Below, piece after piece: positions 33,887 to 44,450 of a DNA stretch of 64,000 bases (position 1 is its first letter; the number at the start of each line of letters is the position of its first letter). The position numbers and the translations under genes are program-made. The notes under the pieces are model-generated. The model worked only from the letters and a program-made list of their open reading frames with translations. It ran no database searches and had not been told where the DNA came from. Source of the DNA: Solanum dulcamara (taxonomy: Eukaryota; Streptophyta; Magnoliopsida; Solanales; Solanaceae); the NCBI RefSeq assembly GCF_947179165.1, contig NC_077243.1, positions 46,020,501 to 46,084,500 of the forward strand, given 5' to 3'.

Positions 33887-35063
33887 CGATGCTGTCGAAA
33901 TTTTTGTAGACAAGTATTGGAAAATTGAATTCTTAAAGTCTTATGAATAGTAATTGGTAAATGTGACCAATTGTAGATTTTGGAGGAAACGAGAATTGAA
34001 TTTGGACAATCGTAAAACGTCAAAAAGGTATGTAAAGCTTTACATTTTCTTCTCTTGGCATGTCCTAGATGTAATAGGATTGAATACGAAACTCGGGGAT
34101 CACTCTACTCTTCGGAATCGACGTTCGAAAATTTCCCTTTTCTATTCAATGGAATTGAATTAGGTAATTATGAATAGTTTTGGAAAAATTGTCTAAACTT
34201 CTAGATTTTTCACAAATGAATTCCGAATACCTTGAAACTCCTCTAAATAATGTTATGAAGTCTAACGCACGTGATTTGTATACGCCACCTCATTTGACCG
34301 AGGTGGGCCCCACTATTACAAAATTTTCTTCGTTATTCCGTTTGAATTACGGTAGGTAGAATTTGAAAGAAACCCTTTGCTATGCTTCCTAATATTATAT
34401 GAATAATTATTCCGTTAATTCCCATAATATATTTTGAAAGTACGGAGATGATTCGGAAAATACTATTTTTACGTAAACTATGGTGATATTGGAAGTACTT
34501 GTACTACTATTATTATTCAAGTTTCTTTTTATGATCTGTTATCAAAATTATACCATCGAGTCTGTATAAATGTTTTGTAATTTAAATTGCATTTAGTTTC
34601 TCACTACTCCACTCGTGGATGCCTCAATACTTCTTTCACTGAGCCTGGGCCAGGATATGTTGTCGTGCGTATTTCTCTGCATTGTTCACCGTGTCCCGAC
34701 GTGAGGGGGCAGGTATGACATGTACCATGGGGTGGTAAATATTATGCCACGGAGTTATACTGTGCCATGTACATATATGTTTGTGATATGATATGATATG
34801 ATTTGATATGGCCATCTGATATGATATGATTTGTTACGGAGATATTCCCTACTCTGGTGTTATGCTGTGCCGTGGTGTCGATGATGGGAGGGCAACCACA
34901 CTTTGTTCACCGAGTCCCTAAGGGGGCCGGATATGGCATATGTCTGTACATATATGATTTGAGATTTTGATAAGCATTCTGAAATTCTAAACGTTGATTT
35001 TATGTTTTGCATATACTATTCAGATTATGATTTTATATAGTTCAGTGCATGCTTTACATATTC

Positions 35064-35130
35064 AGTACATTTTCCGTACTGACCCCCTTTCTTCGGGGGC
35101 TACGGTACATGCCCGTAGGTACCGACGTTC
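35064..35130 (+). other. Conserved hairpin module, G 5' LTR
   Basis: AGTAC (35064-35068) pairs with GTACT (35076-35080), and CCCCC (35083-35087) pairs with GGGGG (35095-35099). CATGCCCGTAGGTAC follows. It is shared with the unrelated-looking LTR family of J, S and C. Confidence 0.55.
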
Positions 35131-35527
35131 GTTGTGCTGAGCTGCCTGTTTAGGACATCTGTTGTGTTATTGACAGTGCTCCTTTGTTCGGAGCTTGTAT
35201 TTTGGTACTGACTCTATCTCTGTATATTTGTATATATTGGTCAGGGGTACGACGGGGCCCTGTCCTGTCTTATGACTATGTTATCATCTGTAGAGGTCTG
35301 TAGACAGAGTTATGTTGTGGGTTTTGGATATATGGTTTGGATTTTTGTGTGTTTTATGACAGCCTTTCAACTATCGTGCGTATATTTATTTTTATGATAT
35401 ATTTAGTAATTTCTACTAATCACTATATTTGTTTATTAAAAAAAAATGGCTAATTTGGGATAAGGGTACGTTTGGGTGCCCAACTCGGGCACCAGTCGCG
35501 GCCTACGGGGTTGGGTCGTGACAAAAG

Positions 35528-35539
35528 TGGTATCAGAGC
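35528..35539 (+). other. Primer binding site of element G
   Basis: TGGTATCAGAGC, perfect complement of the initiator tRNA-Met 3' end, 4 nt after the LTR. Confidence 0.95.
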
Positions 35540-35704
35540 GGTTGGGTCCTCGGAATGTCTACAGACTGTGTCTAGTAGAGTCTTGTTTATCAGTGTATTG
35601 TGCACCACATCTATAAGCAGGAGGCTATAGGACATTTAGGATATTACTTTTCCTTCTTGTCTTAGATCGTGCGATAGAGCTATATTATTAGGATGATTCT
35701 CTCC

Positions 35705-35733
35705 TAACGAAACGATTATTATGATTTTCAGAA
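35705..35733 (+). promoter_or_regulatory. Splice-acceptor-like site before gag of G
   Basis: CTAAC (branch-point-like) is followed by TTATTATGATTTTCAG and then AA and the gag ATG at 35734. Confidence 0.45.
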
Positions 35734-36960
35734 ATGCCTCTGAGAAAAGCGACGACTGCCCAGAAGGGTAAATCAGTGGCACCAGGCGAGGTTAGTCAGG
35801 TCCATAGAGTTACCAGGGCCCGACCTCAGCCTGAGATGGAGACTGTGCCCCCAACAGCCAGTTCTGCGACCCCGCCAGAAATTAGGGCAGCCCCAGCTGA
35901 AGATCAGAGGGCGGATTTACCAGTATTTGGAGCCCCAGCACCCGAGCCTCTAGCTCCATAGTCAGGAGTGGAAGGCAGGGCTATGCAGGATGCGGTGCAG
36001 TTGTTGACCAGGTTGGTGGCTGGACAGGAACACAGACGCGGTTTAAGCGGAGATCTGGTACACAAGTCTGATAGTTCAAGGGCTCTTGAGTTTCTGACTT
36101 GTAACCCTCCAGAGTTCTTTGGGACAAAGCCCGAAGAGGACCCCCAGGAGTTTGTTAGAGAGATGCAGCGTACTTTACGTCTGATTAAAGCTTCTGCAAC
36201 CGAGTCGGTTGAGTTGGCTTCATATAGATTGCACGAGGTAGCTGCTAACTGGTTTGAGTCCTGGGAGTTGTCCAGGGGTAGACTAGCTTCTCCAGCAGTA
36301 TGGGATGAGTTTACAGAGGCATTTATCAGTCATTTCCTGCCTCCTGAGATGCGTAGAGCCAGAGTGGACAGATTTTTACAGTTAAGACAGCGAGGCCGCA
36401 GTGTTCGCGAGTATAGTTTGGAGTTCGACTCATTGGCTCGACATGCACCTGCTCTGGTAGCTGACATGACAGACAGGATGCACAGATATGTGATGGGCCT
36501 AGATCGTTACCTGGTGGATAGTTGTTTGGTGATGGCTGCTCAGCCAGGGATGGACATCGCCCGTATTCAGGCATATGCTCAGGGCATGGAGGACAGACAT
36601 AGAGGACGCCAGTCCAACTGAGATTTTAGCAGAACTCAGCCTAAGAGGGCCAGGTCAGTTGGATATTTCGGAGAGTTCCGAAGCAGGCCATTCCAGCAGC
36701 AAGGTAGCAAGCAGCCCACTCAGCCAGCACGGAGTATGCCTTTACTATCTTCAGGCCGGAGATCAGGTGGCACAGGATATTCGGGAGCTGGTTTGAGCTC
36801 TAGGGTGTCCGGTTCGCAGTTGGACAGAGGTTCTGGTCAGATGCGGCCACCCAGGCCCCCGTGTTCTTATTATGGTAGGTACCATCTGGGAGAGTGTTAT
36901 CGTGCTACAGGAGCTTGTTTTGTTTGTGGTCGTCAAGGCCATACGATGAAGGATTGCCCG
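35734..36960 (+). pseudogene. gag: gag region of G: capsid and zinc knuckles
   Basis: The N-terminus MPLRKATTAQKGKSVAPGE is the family signature. The capsid has FLTCNPPEFFGTKPEEDPQE, WDEFTEAFISHFLPP and YSLEFDSLARHAPAL, as in plant Retrotrans_gag domains. Two knuckles follow. The first, [12 protein letters not shown], has lost its second Cys (TGT to TAT type). The second, [14 protein letters not shown], is complete. Stops at 35959 and 36619 interrupt it. Gag packages the RNA and forms the particle. Confidence 0.9.
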
Positions 36961-37129
36961 AATAAGGGTGATTCAAGTGGAGCAGCTCGGCCTACAGGAT
37001 CATTTGCTGGGTCATCATCTTCTTCGGTAGCTATGCACCCTACGGGGCAGGGTGTGTCTACACCAGCAGGACGTGGTAGAGGCCGGGGTGGAATTTCTGG
37101 TTCTAGCGACCCTTCGAACCGCACCTATG

Positions 37130-37660
37130 CCTTGGCCACCCGACAGGATCAAGAGGCGTCTCCAAATGTGATCACAGGTACATTATTGATCTTTTCCCAA
37201 ATTTTATATGCATTAATAGATCCAGACTCTACATTATCATATATTACTCCGATGATTGCTGATAAGATTGGTGTAAATCCCGAACTGATAGAACCGTTTG
37301 AGGTAGCTACTCCTGTAGGAGATTCTATTATAGCAAGGCGAGTATATAAAAGTTGCTCAGTAATTATATGTGATCATTGCACTAAAGCAGACCTAATAGA
37401 ATTGGAGATGACTGAATTTGATATGATTATGGGAATGGATTGGCTATCTTCCTGTTATGCTAATGTTAACTGTCAACGGAAGGTAGTTTATCTTCAATTT
37501 CCAGGAGAACCAGTGATAGAATGGGCAGGTAATACAGCATCTCCGAGAGGGAAGTTTATTTCTTACCTTAAGGCAAGGAAGATGATCAGAAAAGGTTGTA
37601 TTTATCACCTGGTTCGCGTACATAATTTGCAGGTTGAAGCGCCAACTATTCAGTCAGTTC
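37130..37660 (+). pseudogene. Protease region of G pol
   Basis: [20 protein letters not shown] leads into [14 protein letters not shown], where the family has DPGST. A Gly-to-Asp change next to the catalytic Asp496 should abolish activity. Downstream [17 protein letters not shown] is the conserved protease C-terminal half. This protease matures the polyprotein. Confidence 0.85.
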
Positions 37661-38640
37661 CAGTTGTTAATGAATTTGTAGATGTATTCCCAGATGATCT
37701 TCCAGGCCTTCCTCCCGAACGGGAGATAGACTTTACCATAGATGTGCTGCTAGATATCCATCCGATATCTATTCCCCCATATAGAATGGCACCTGCAGAA
37801 TTAAAGGAACTGAAGGAGCAATTGAAAGACTTGCTAGAAAAAGGCTTCATCAGACCTAGTACTTTACCTTGGGGAGCTCCGGTATTATTTGTGAAGAAGA
37901 AAGATGGGTCACTACGGATGTGTATTGATTACAAACAGTTGAATAAGGTAACTATAAAGAATAAATACCCCCTCCCCAGGATTGATGATTTGTTTGATCA
38001 GTTGCAGGGTGCCAAGTGGTTTTCAAAAATAGACTTGCGATTGGGTTATCATTAGGTGCGGGTAAGAGAATCTGATATTCCAAAGACAGCATTCCGGACT
38101 CGATATGGTCATTACGAGTTCAGAGTGATGTCTTTTGGGTTGACAAATGCTCCAGCGGTATTTATGGACCTGATGAATCGGGTATTCAGACCATTCCTGG
38201 ATATGTTCGTGATTGTGTTTATTGATGATATTCTAATTTATTCCCAATCAAAAGAGGAGCATGCAGATCATTTGAGAGCAGTACTTACAGTACTCCGACA
38301 CCAGAAATTATATGCTAAATTTTCTAAATGTGAATTTTGGTTGACCTCTATAGCATTTTTGGGACATATTGTCGGCGCTGAAGGTATTCGGGTAGATACA
38401 CAGAAGATCGAGGCTGTAAAGAACTGGCCTAGGCCGACGACACCTACCGAGGTACGTAGTTTCCTGGGATTAGCAAGTTATTACAGGAGATTTGTAGAGA
38501 AATTTGCTTCTATGTCAGCACCACTGACAAGATTAACTCATAAGGGAGCCAAATTCCAGTGGAATGAGGCCTGTGAACGAAGCTTTCAATTATTGAAAGA
38601 GAAGTTGACTACAGCTTCTGTTCTAACTCTTCCAGAAGGA
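37660..38640 (+). pseudogene. Reverse transcriptase region of G pol
   Basis: Recognisable RT blocks are [70 protein letters not shown] (Ser to Leu in RSGYH), [22 protein letters not shown] and [11 protein letters not shown] stop at 38053 follows GYH, exactly where a Gln is conserved. It copies the RNA into cDNA when intact. Confidence 0.92.
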
Positions 38641-39010
38641 CCGGATGGGTATGTTATTTATTGTGATGCTTCAGGTGTGGGAATAGGTTGTGTATTGATG
38701 CAGCACGGGAAAGTTATAGCTTACGCTTCCTGGCAACTTAAAAAGCATGAAAAAAATTATCCTACTCATGATCTAGAACTAACAGCAGTGATTCATGCTC
38801 TGAAGATATGGAGGCACTATTTATATGGTGTTCATGTTGATATATATACAGATCACAAGAGTCTCCAATATATTTTTAAATAGAAAGACTTGAATTTGCA
38901 GCAGAGGAGATGGCTAGAGTTCTTAAAAGACTATGATGTTGATATTCTATATCATCCAGGAAAGGCCAACGTCGTAGCAGATGCACTCAGCCGTAAGTCC
39001 TTGGGTAGCT
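38640..39010 (+). pseudogene. RNase H region of G pol
   Basis: [18 protein letters not shown] (Asp978), [19 protein letters not shown] (Glu), YTDHKSLQY (Asp) and NVVADALSRK (Asp) give the four acidic residues of the gypsy RNase H. The stop at 38881 lies between YIFK and KDLNL. Confidence 0.9.
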
Positions 39011-39162
39011 TGATAGATGTTCCAGCAGAAAAGAAGGAAATAGTTCATGAAATTGGTCAATTGGCCAGTCTTGGAGTTCGGTTGACTGAATCGGGAGATA
39101 ATGGGATTTTAGTTCGAGATGTTGCTGAATCTTCCATTATAGAAGAAATAAAGCAACGTTAA

Positions 39163-40400
39163 TATGAAGACCCTATTTTGGCACAGTATCGAGATACAGG
39201 TATGGACAAAGAGAAGACCCCTTTTGGTATTACATCTAATAGAGTATTATTATACAGGGACAGGTTGTGTGTACCTGATGTTGCTGGGCTACGGCAACAA
39301 GTTATGGGTGAGGCACATCATGCTCGATATTCTATTCATCCAGGTACAACAAAAATGTACCATGACCTTAGATGTTTATTCTGGTGGGATGGTATGAAAA
39401 AAGATGTTGCTGAGTTCGTGGCCCAATGTCCAAACTGTTAGCAGGTCAAAATTGAACACCAAAAACCAGGTGGTTTATTACAGGAGATGGAAATTCCAAC
39501 GTGGAAGTGGGAGATGATTAATATGGATTTTATTACAGGTTTACCTCGCACTCCACGGAAGTATGATTCGATATGGGTTATTGTCGATAGGTTGACTAAG
39601 TCAGCCCATTTTCTTCCAGTTAGGATCACATATTCAGCTGAGGATTATGCCAGGTTATATATTAAGGAGATAGTAAAGCTCCACGGAGTTCCTGTGTCTA
39701 TTATCACTGACAGAGGTGCCCAGTTTACAGCAAATTTCTGGAAATCTTTTCAAGCGGGATTAGGGACCCAGGTGAGCCTTAGTACAGCATTCCATCCTCA
39801 GTCTGACGGGCAAGCCGAGCGCACTATTCAGACGCTGGAAGATATGTTGCGGGCTTGTGTTATTGATTTCAGGGGTAGCTGGGATGATTATCTACCACTT
39901 GTTGAATTTGCTTATAATAATAGTTATCATTCTAGCATTCAGATGGCTCCGTATGAGGCACTGTATGGCAGAAAATACAGGTCACCTATAAGCTGGTTCG
40001 ATGTGGGTGAAACTAAGTTAATTGGCCCAGATCTGATTCAGCAGGCAGTTGAGAAGGTGAAGCTTATTCAGGAATGATTATTGGCAGCTCAAAGTCGACA
40101 GAAAGCATATGCTGACAACCGGCGTCGACCTTTAGAGTTCCAAGTGGATGACTGGGTATTCTTGAAGGTGTCACCTATGAAGGGCGTCATGAGATTCGGC
40201 AGAAAAGGAAAACTTAGTCCGAGATACATCGAGCCTTATCAGATTGTTCGTAAAGTAGGCAAGGTTGCTTATGAATTGGATCTACCAGCTGATTTAGAAG
40301 CAGTACATCCGGTGTTCCACGTGTCTATGCTTCGTAAATTCGTTGGCGATCCTTCCAGAGTATTTCCTGTAGAAGACATTCAGATGACCGAGGAGCTATC
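39163..40400 (+). pseudogene. Integrase region of G pol
   Basis: The zinc-binding region has HHARYSIHPGTTKMYHDL and CPNC. The core has NMDFITGLP (Asp1265), VSIITDRGAQF (Asp1326) and DGQAERT (Glu1362), followed by APYEALYGRKYRSPISW. The C-terminal part has SRQKAYADNRRRPLEF, GKLSPRYIEPYQI and VHPVFHVSMLRK. Stops are at 39439 and 40075. Confidence 0.92.
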
Positions 40401-40608
40401 CTATGAGGAACAGCCGGTGGCTATTTTAGATCGTCAGGTAAGGAGGTTACGCACCAAAGATGTGGCATATGTCAAAGTATTGTGGCACAACAACAACCGA
40501 GAAGAAATAACTTGGGAGGCGGAGGAAGAAATGAAGAAAAAGTATCCTCAGTTGTTTTCTGCACCCACAGGTAACTTAAGTTCCTTATTACCTATATTGG
40601 TTAAATAA
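40400..40608 (+). pseudogene. Chromodomain-like C-terminus of G pol
   Basis: RRLRTKDVAYVKVLWHNNNR and EEITWEAEEEMKKKYPQLF are the truncated chromodomain typical of Tekay/Del integrases, thought to steer insertion into heterochromatin. The natural end is the TAA at 40606. Confidence 0.8.
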
Positions 40609-40675
40609 TAAATTATGTGAAACAGCTGTATTTATAAACCTATAAGATCAATTTAACATTCGAGGACAAATGTTC

Positions 40676-40691
40676 AAAAAGGGGGGAAGAA
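40676..40691 (+). other. Polypurine tract of element G
   Basis: AAAAAGGGGGGAAGAA-type purine run immediately left of the 3' LTR start, preceded by ACATTCGAGGACAAATGTTC. Confidence 0.9.
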
Positions 40692-43600
40692 TGTTATAAC
40701 CCGTACTTTGCACCTAAGGACATGTTGGGAATACTTGTAACAAGTCAAAGGTAAGACTATGCTTGGTCTTGTTATATACAAGTTTCCATTGATTAAGTTG
40801 GGAGGTGGAATTATTGGAAAAGTTAAAGGGCAAAATTGGAATTTCACATGTGGAAATACCATAAAAGGTTAGGGGTAAAATTGGAATTTCACATGTGGAA
40901 ATACCATAAAAGGTTAGGGGTAAAATTGGAATTTCACATATAGAAATACTATAAAAGGTTAAGGGCAAAGGTGGAATTTCAACTTGGAATTTTTAGGAAA
41001 GGTGAGGGGCAAAATGGTAATTTCACATGGAAGCCTCTTAGTCATAAAATCCTAGAGATTTCTAGACATTTTGAGAGAATTAGAAGAAGAAAAATTTGAG
41101 GAGAAAGAATAGAGAGAAAATCGGCCAAGAGAGAGTAATATTAACTCTCCAAATTTCATCTCCAAAAATTATAATTTTCTAGTATTCCTACTAAGTCAAG
41201 GGTGCTCTACAACATGGTGTAGTTGTTTTGGAAGTTTGGAGACTTGTTTCATTGATTTGGAAGTGAAGAAGTTAGAAGAAAAAGGTAAGAATTCATTCAT
41301 TTTATTAAGTTATGAAGGTTTGTGTATGTTGTAGTATGTTGAGGTGTATGGAATTTATGAAAATATGGAAGTTTTCATGGTAATATGATGCCATGTATAC
41401 ATGTTCTTATATGAGTAAGAATTATGTAATTTTTGGTGTAGTATTTTTGTGTAGTATTTTTGTGTAGTATTTGGATGGTGGTTATGTTAATTATTTGATG
41501 TTGAAAATGAAAGTTGGATGAGATTAATTGAAGTTGGAAATAAGAGTTAAGTGATAAGATGGAAAAAAATTAAGGTTGCATAGCTTGCTAGTTGTTGTTG
41601 TAATTTTTGGAAAATAGGGAAACTTAAATGGTGTATTTGGTATTAAACTAGTTTGTAGGAATTATATAATTTGAGTGTGATATTATAAGAAGATGGAGGT
41701 AAATTATTAAAAGTATGGATTGTTGTTGTTGGTTGTGAAGTTGAAGAAAGAAAATGAATTTTAATATTTTTATTGTATTTATGGAATTTTTAAGTGAAAT
41801 ATGGAATTGAAAAAAATTGGATAACTTACTTGGAATATTTTTCACTTATGTTGGAATGAGTTGAAACTAATTATGGATATGAGATATTCATATTTATTTG
41901 GAAATGCAAAGTTTGGTTGAAAGTTGTTGCACTAATTGGAAAATTACACCAATTTATATTATGGTGTGTTTAAATTGATTATTGATGAAATTGGTGTTGT
42001 TGTTGGCTTGGTTGTTGATATTGTGGCCGAGTTGTAATCTCGGGGTTGCTATATATATAGGGGAGATGCTGCCGAAATTTTTGTAGACAAGTATTGGAAA
42101 ATTGAATTCTTAAAGTCTTATGAATAGTAATTGGTAAATGTGACCAATTGTAGATTTTGGAGGAAACGAGAATTGAATTTGGACAATCGTAAAACGTCAA
42201 AAAGGTATGTAAAGCTTTACATTTTCTTCTCTTGGCATGTCCTAGATGTAATAGGATTGAATACGAAACTCGGGGATCACTCTACTCTTCGGAATCGACG
42301 TTCGAAAATTTCCCTTTTCTATTCAATGGAATTGAATTAGGTAATTATGAATAGTTTTGGAAAAATTGTCTAAACTTCTAGATTTTTCACAAATGAATTC
42401 CGAATACCTTGAAACTCCTCTAAATAATGTTATGAAGTCTAACGCACGTGATTTGTATACGCCACCTCATTTGACCGAGGTGGGCCCCACTATTCCAAAA
42501 TTTTCTTCGTTATTCCGTTTGAATTACGGTAGGTAGAATTTGAAAGAAACCCTTTGCTATGCTTCCTAATATTATATGAATAATTATTCCGTTAATTCCC
42601 ATAATATATTTTGAAAGTACGGAGATGATTTGGAAAATACTATTTTTACGTAAACTATGGTGATATTGGAAGTACTTGTACTACTATTATTATTCAAGTT
42701 TCTTTTTATGATCTGTTATCAAAATTATACCATCGAGTCTGTATAAATGTTTTGTAATTTAAATTGCATTTAGTTTCTCACTACTCCACTCGTGGATGCC
42801 TCAATGCTTCTTTCACTGAGCCTGGGCCAGGATATATTTTCGTGCATATTTCTCTGCATTGTTCGCCGTGTCCCGACGTGAGGGGGCAGGTATGACATGT
42901 ACCATGGGGTGGTAAATATTATGCCACGGAGTTATGATGTGCCATGTACATATATGTTTGTGATATGATATGATATGATTTGATATGGCCATCTGATATG
43001 ATATGATTTGTTACGGAGATATTCCCTACTCTGGTGTTATGCTGTGCCGTGGTGTCGATGATGGGAGGGCAACCACACTTTGTTCACCGAGTCCCTAAGG
43101 GGGCCGGATATGGCATATGTCTGTACATATATGATTTGAGATTTTGATAAGCATTCTGAAATTCTAAACGTTGATTTTATATTTTGCATATACTATTCAG
43201 ATTATGATTTTATATAGTTCAGTGCATGCTTTACATATTCAGTACATTTTCTGTACTGACCCCCTTTCTTCGGGGGCTGCATTACATGCCCGCAAGTACC
43301 GACGTTCGTTGTGCTGAGCCGCCTGTTTAGGACATCTGCTGTGTTATTGACAGTGCTCCTTTGTTCGGAGCTTGTATTTTGGTACTGACTCTATCTCTGT
43401 ATATTTGTATATATTGGTCAGGGGTACGACGGGGCCCTATCCTGTCTTATGACTATGTTATCATCTGTAGAGGTCTGTAGACAGATTTATGTTGTGGGTT
43501 TTGGATATATGGTTTGGATTTTTGTGTGTTTTATGACAGCCTTTCAACTATCGTGCGTATATTTACTTTTATGATATATTTAGTAATTTCTACTAATCAC

Positions 43601-43698
43601 TATATTTGTTTATTAAAAAAATGGCTAATTTGGGATAAGGGTACGTTTGGGTGCCCAACTCGGGCACCAGTCACGGCCTACGGGGTTGGGTCGTAACA
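40692..43698 (+). mobile_element. 3' LTR of element G (3007 bp)
   Basis: Same structure as 32515-35523. It ends GGTCGTAACA, and the G-to-A change makes it differ from the 5' copy. The hairpin module is at 43241-43299. Confidence 0.95.
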
Positions 43699-44157
43699 AA
43701 TGGTTTGTATATGGAACTTGGGGATAGTTTCATTCGTAAAGCTCTGAGTATAGTCCATAATTCTGATCCACTTCGTAATGGTAGAACTCCTGTAATAGTT
43801 GAGCTATTGCCTTTTAAGGCTTCTATAGGATAAAAGGTAATATAGGTAGAACCTATTGACTCGTGTTCACTTCTAAATGCTAAGGCTCTTAAGGTAGCTG
43901 AGCTATCACCCTTAAGCCTTCTATATAGGAAATAGTAACCGGATGCATGGGAAGCATGAACTATAACTCATATTCATTTCTTAATATCAAGTCTTGAAGT
44001 AGTTGAACTGCTACCCTCGAGTCCCTATATGATGAATACTAATTGAATGTATGAGCTCCTATGCCTAAGAACTCTATAATGACAAGTGTCTCTGATTGCA
44101 TAAGCCATTTGGTATTACCTTAATAAAAGCCTAGGACTCTTGAGACTCTTGAGCTAT
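43699..44157 (+). mobile_element. LTR fragment F, right part
   Basis: Continuation of 32243-32514 in plus orientation after the G insertion. It ends at about 44150, where the sequence turns into the inverted LTR H. Confidence 0.75.
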
Positions 44158-44450
44158 TTCATCATATATCATGCCCGGCCCTTCATGGGATGCGGTGAAT
44201 AATCATTTCATCATATATTATACCCAGCCCTTCATGGGTTGCGGTGAATAATCATTTCATCATATATCATGCCCGGCCCTTCATGGGATGCGGTGAATAA
44301 TCATTTTATCATTTATCATGCCCGGCCCTTTATGGGATACGGTGAATTTATCATGCCTGACCCTTCATAGGATGCGGTGAGTTTATCCTGCCTGGCCCTT
44401 CACGGTACACGGTGAGTTTATCCTTCCCGACCCTTCATGGGACATAGTGA
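44158..44450 (-). repeat. Tandem repeats at the centre of the F/H inverted repeat
   Basis: Copies of ATCATGCCCGGCCCTTCATG plus GGATGCGGTGAATAATCATT: about four units of some 52 bp, then shorter units of about 35 bp. This is the CGAGTCCC-type zone of the LTR in reverse orientation, here more homogeneous than elsewhere. Confidence 0.75.

Larger units (their letters stand above)
32515..35523 (+). mobile_element. 5' LTR of element G (3009 bp)
   Basis: TGTTATAACCCGTAC ... GGTCGTGACA. It contains a 48-bp tandem array (32656-32840), a TATA-like GCTATATATATAGGGG at 33871-33886, a (GATAT)n zone near 34785-34840 and the hairpin module at 35064-35130. It lacks the G-box cluster of the other LTR family. 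Confidence 0.95.
35734..40608 (+). pseudogene. gag-pol: Element G gag-pol, one frame with seven premature stops
   Basis: 1625 codons in a single frame with no frameshift. Order: gag capsid (about residues 120-265), zinc knuckles (377-408), protease (Asp496), RT (Asp767 in FSKID; FIDD at 829-832), RNase H (Asp978 in YCDAS), integrase zinc region, integrase core (Asp1265, Asp1326, Glu1362; D-35-E) and chromodomain-like tail (about 1578-1612). Stops lie at 35959, 36619, 38053, 38881, 39160, 39439 and 40075. Each fits a C-to-T change of CAG, CGA or CAA. Further lesions are Gly to Asp in the protease (DPDST) and Cys to Tyr in the first knuckle. The start is the ATG after the acceptor-like CAG. Gag and pol share one frame, as in other Tekay elements. 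It cannot make its enzymes as it stands. Confidence 0.93.
32515..43698 (+). mobile_element. Element G: young, structurally complete Tekay/Del-type chromovirus
   Basis: 11,184 bp, with LTRs 32515-35523 and 40692-43698 and AATGG target duplications at 32510-32514 and 43699-43703. The primer site and PPT are perfect, and gag-pol is in canonical order with PR-RT-RNaseH-IN and a chromodomain-like tail. I count about 36 substitutions between the LTRs over some 3.0 kb (1.2 percent), mostly transitions, plus a 2-nt run-length change. It is the youngest structure here that can be dated. Its LTR family differs from that of the other elements. Confidence 0.95.

Noticed and set aside
33471..34163. Small frames in the G LTR, repeated at 41648-42340
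   Set aside because: Both copies exist only because the LTRs are near-identical. No family features, and conservation reflects age and not selection.
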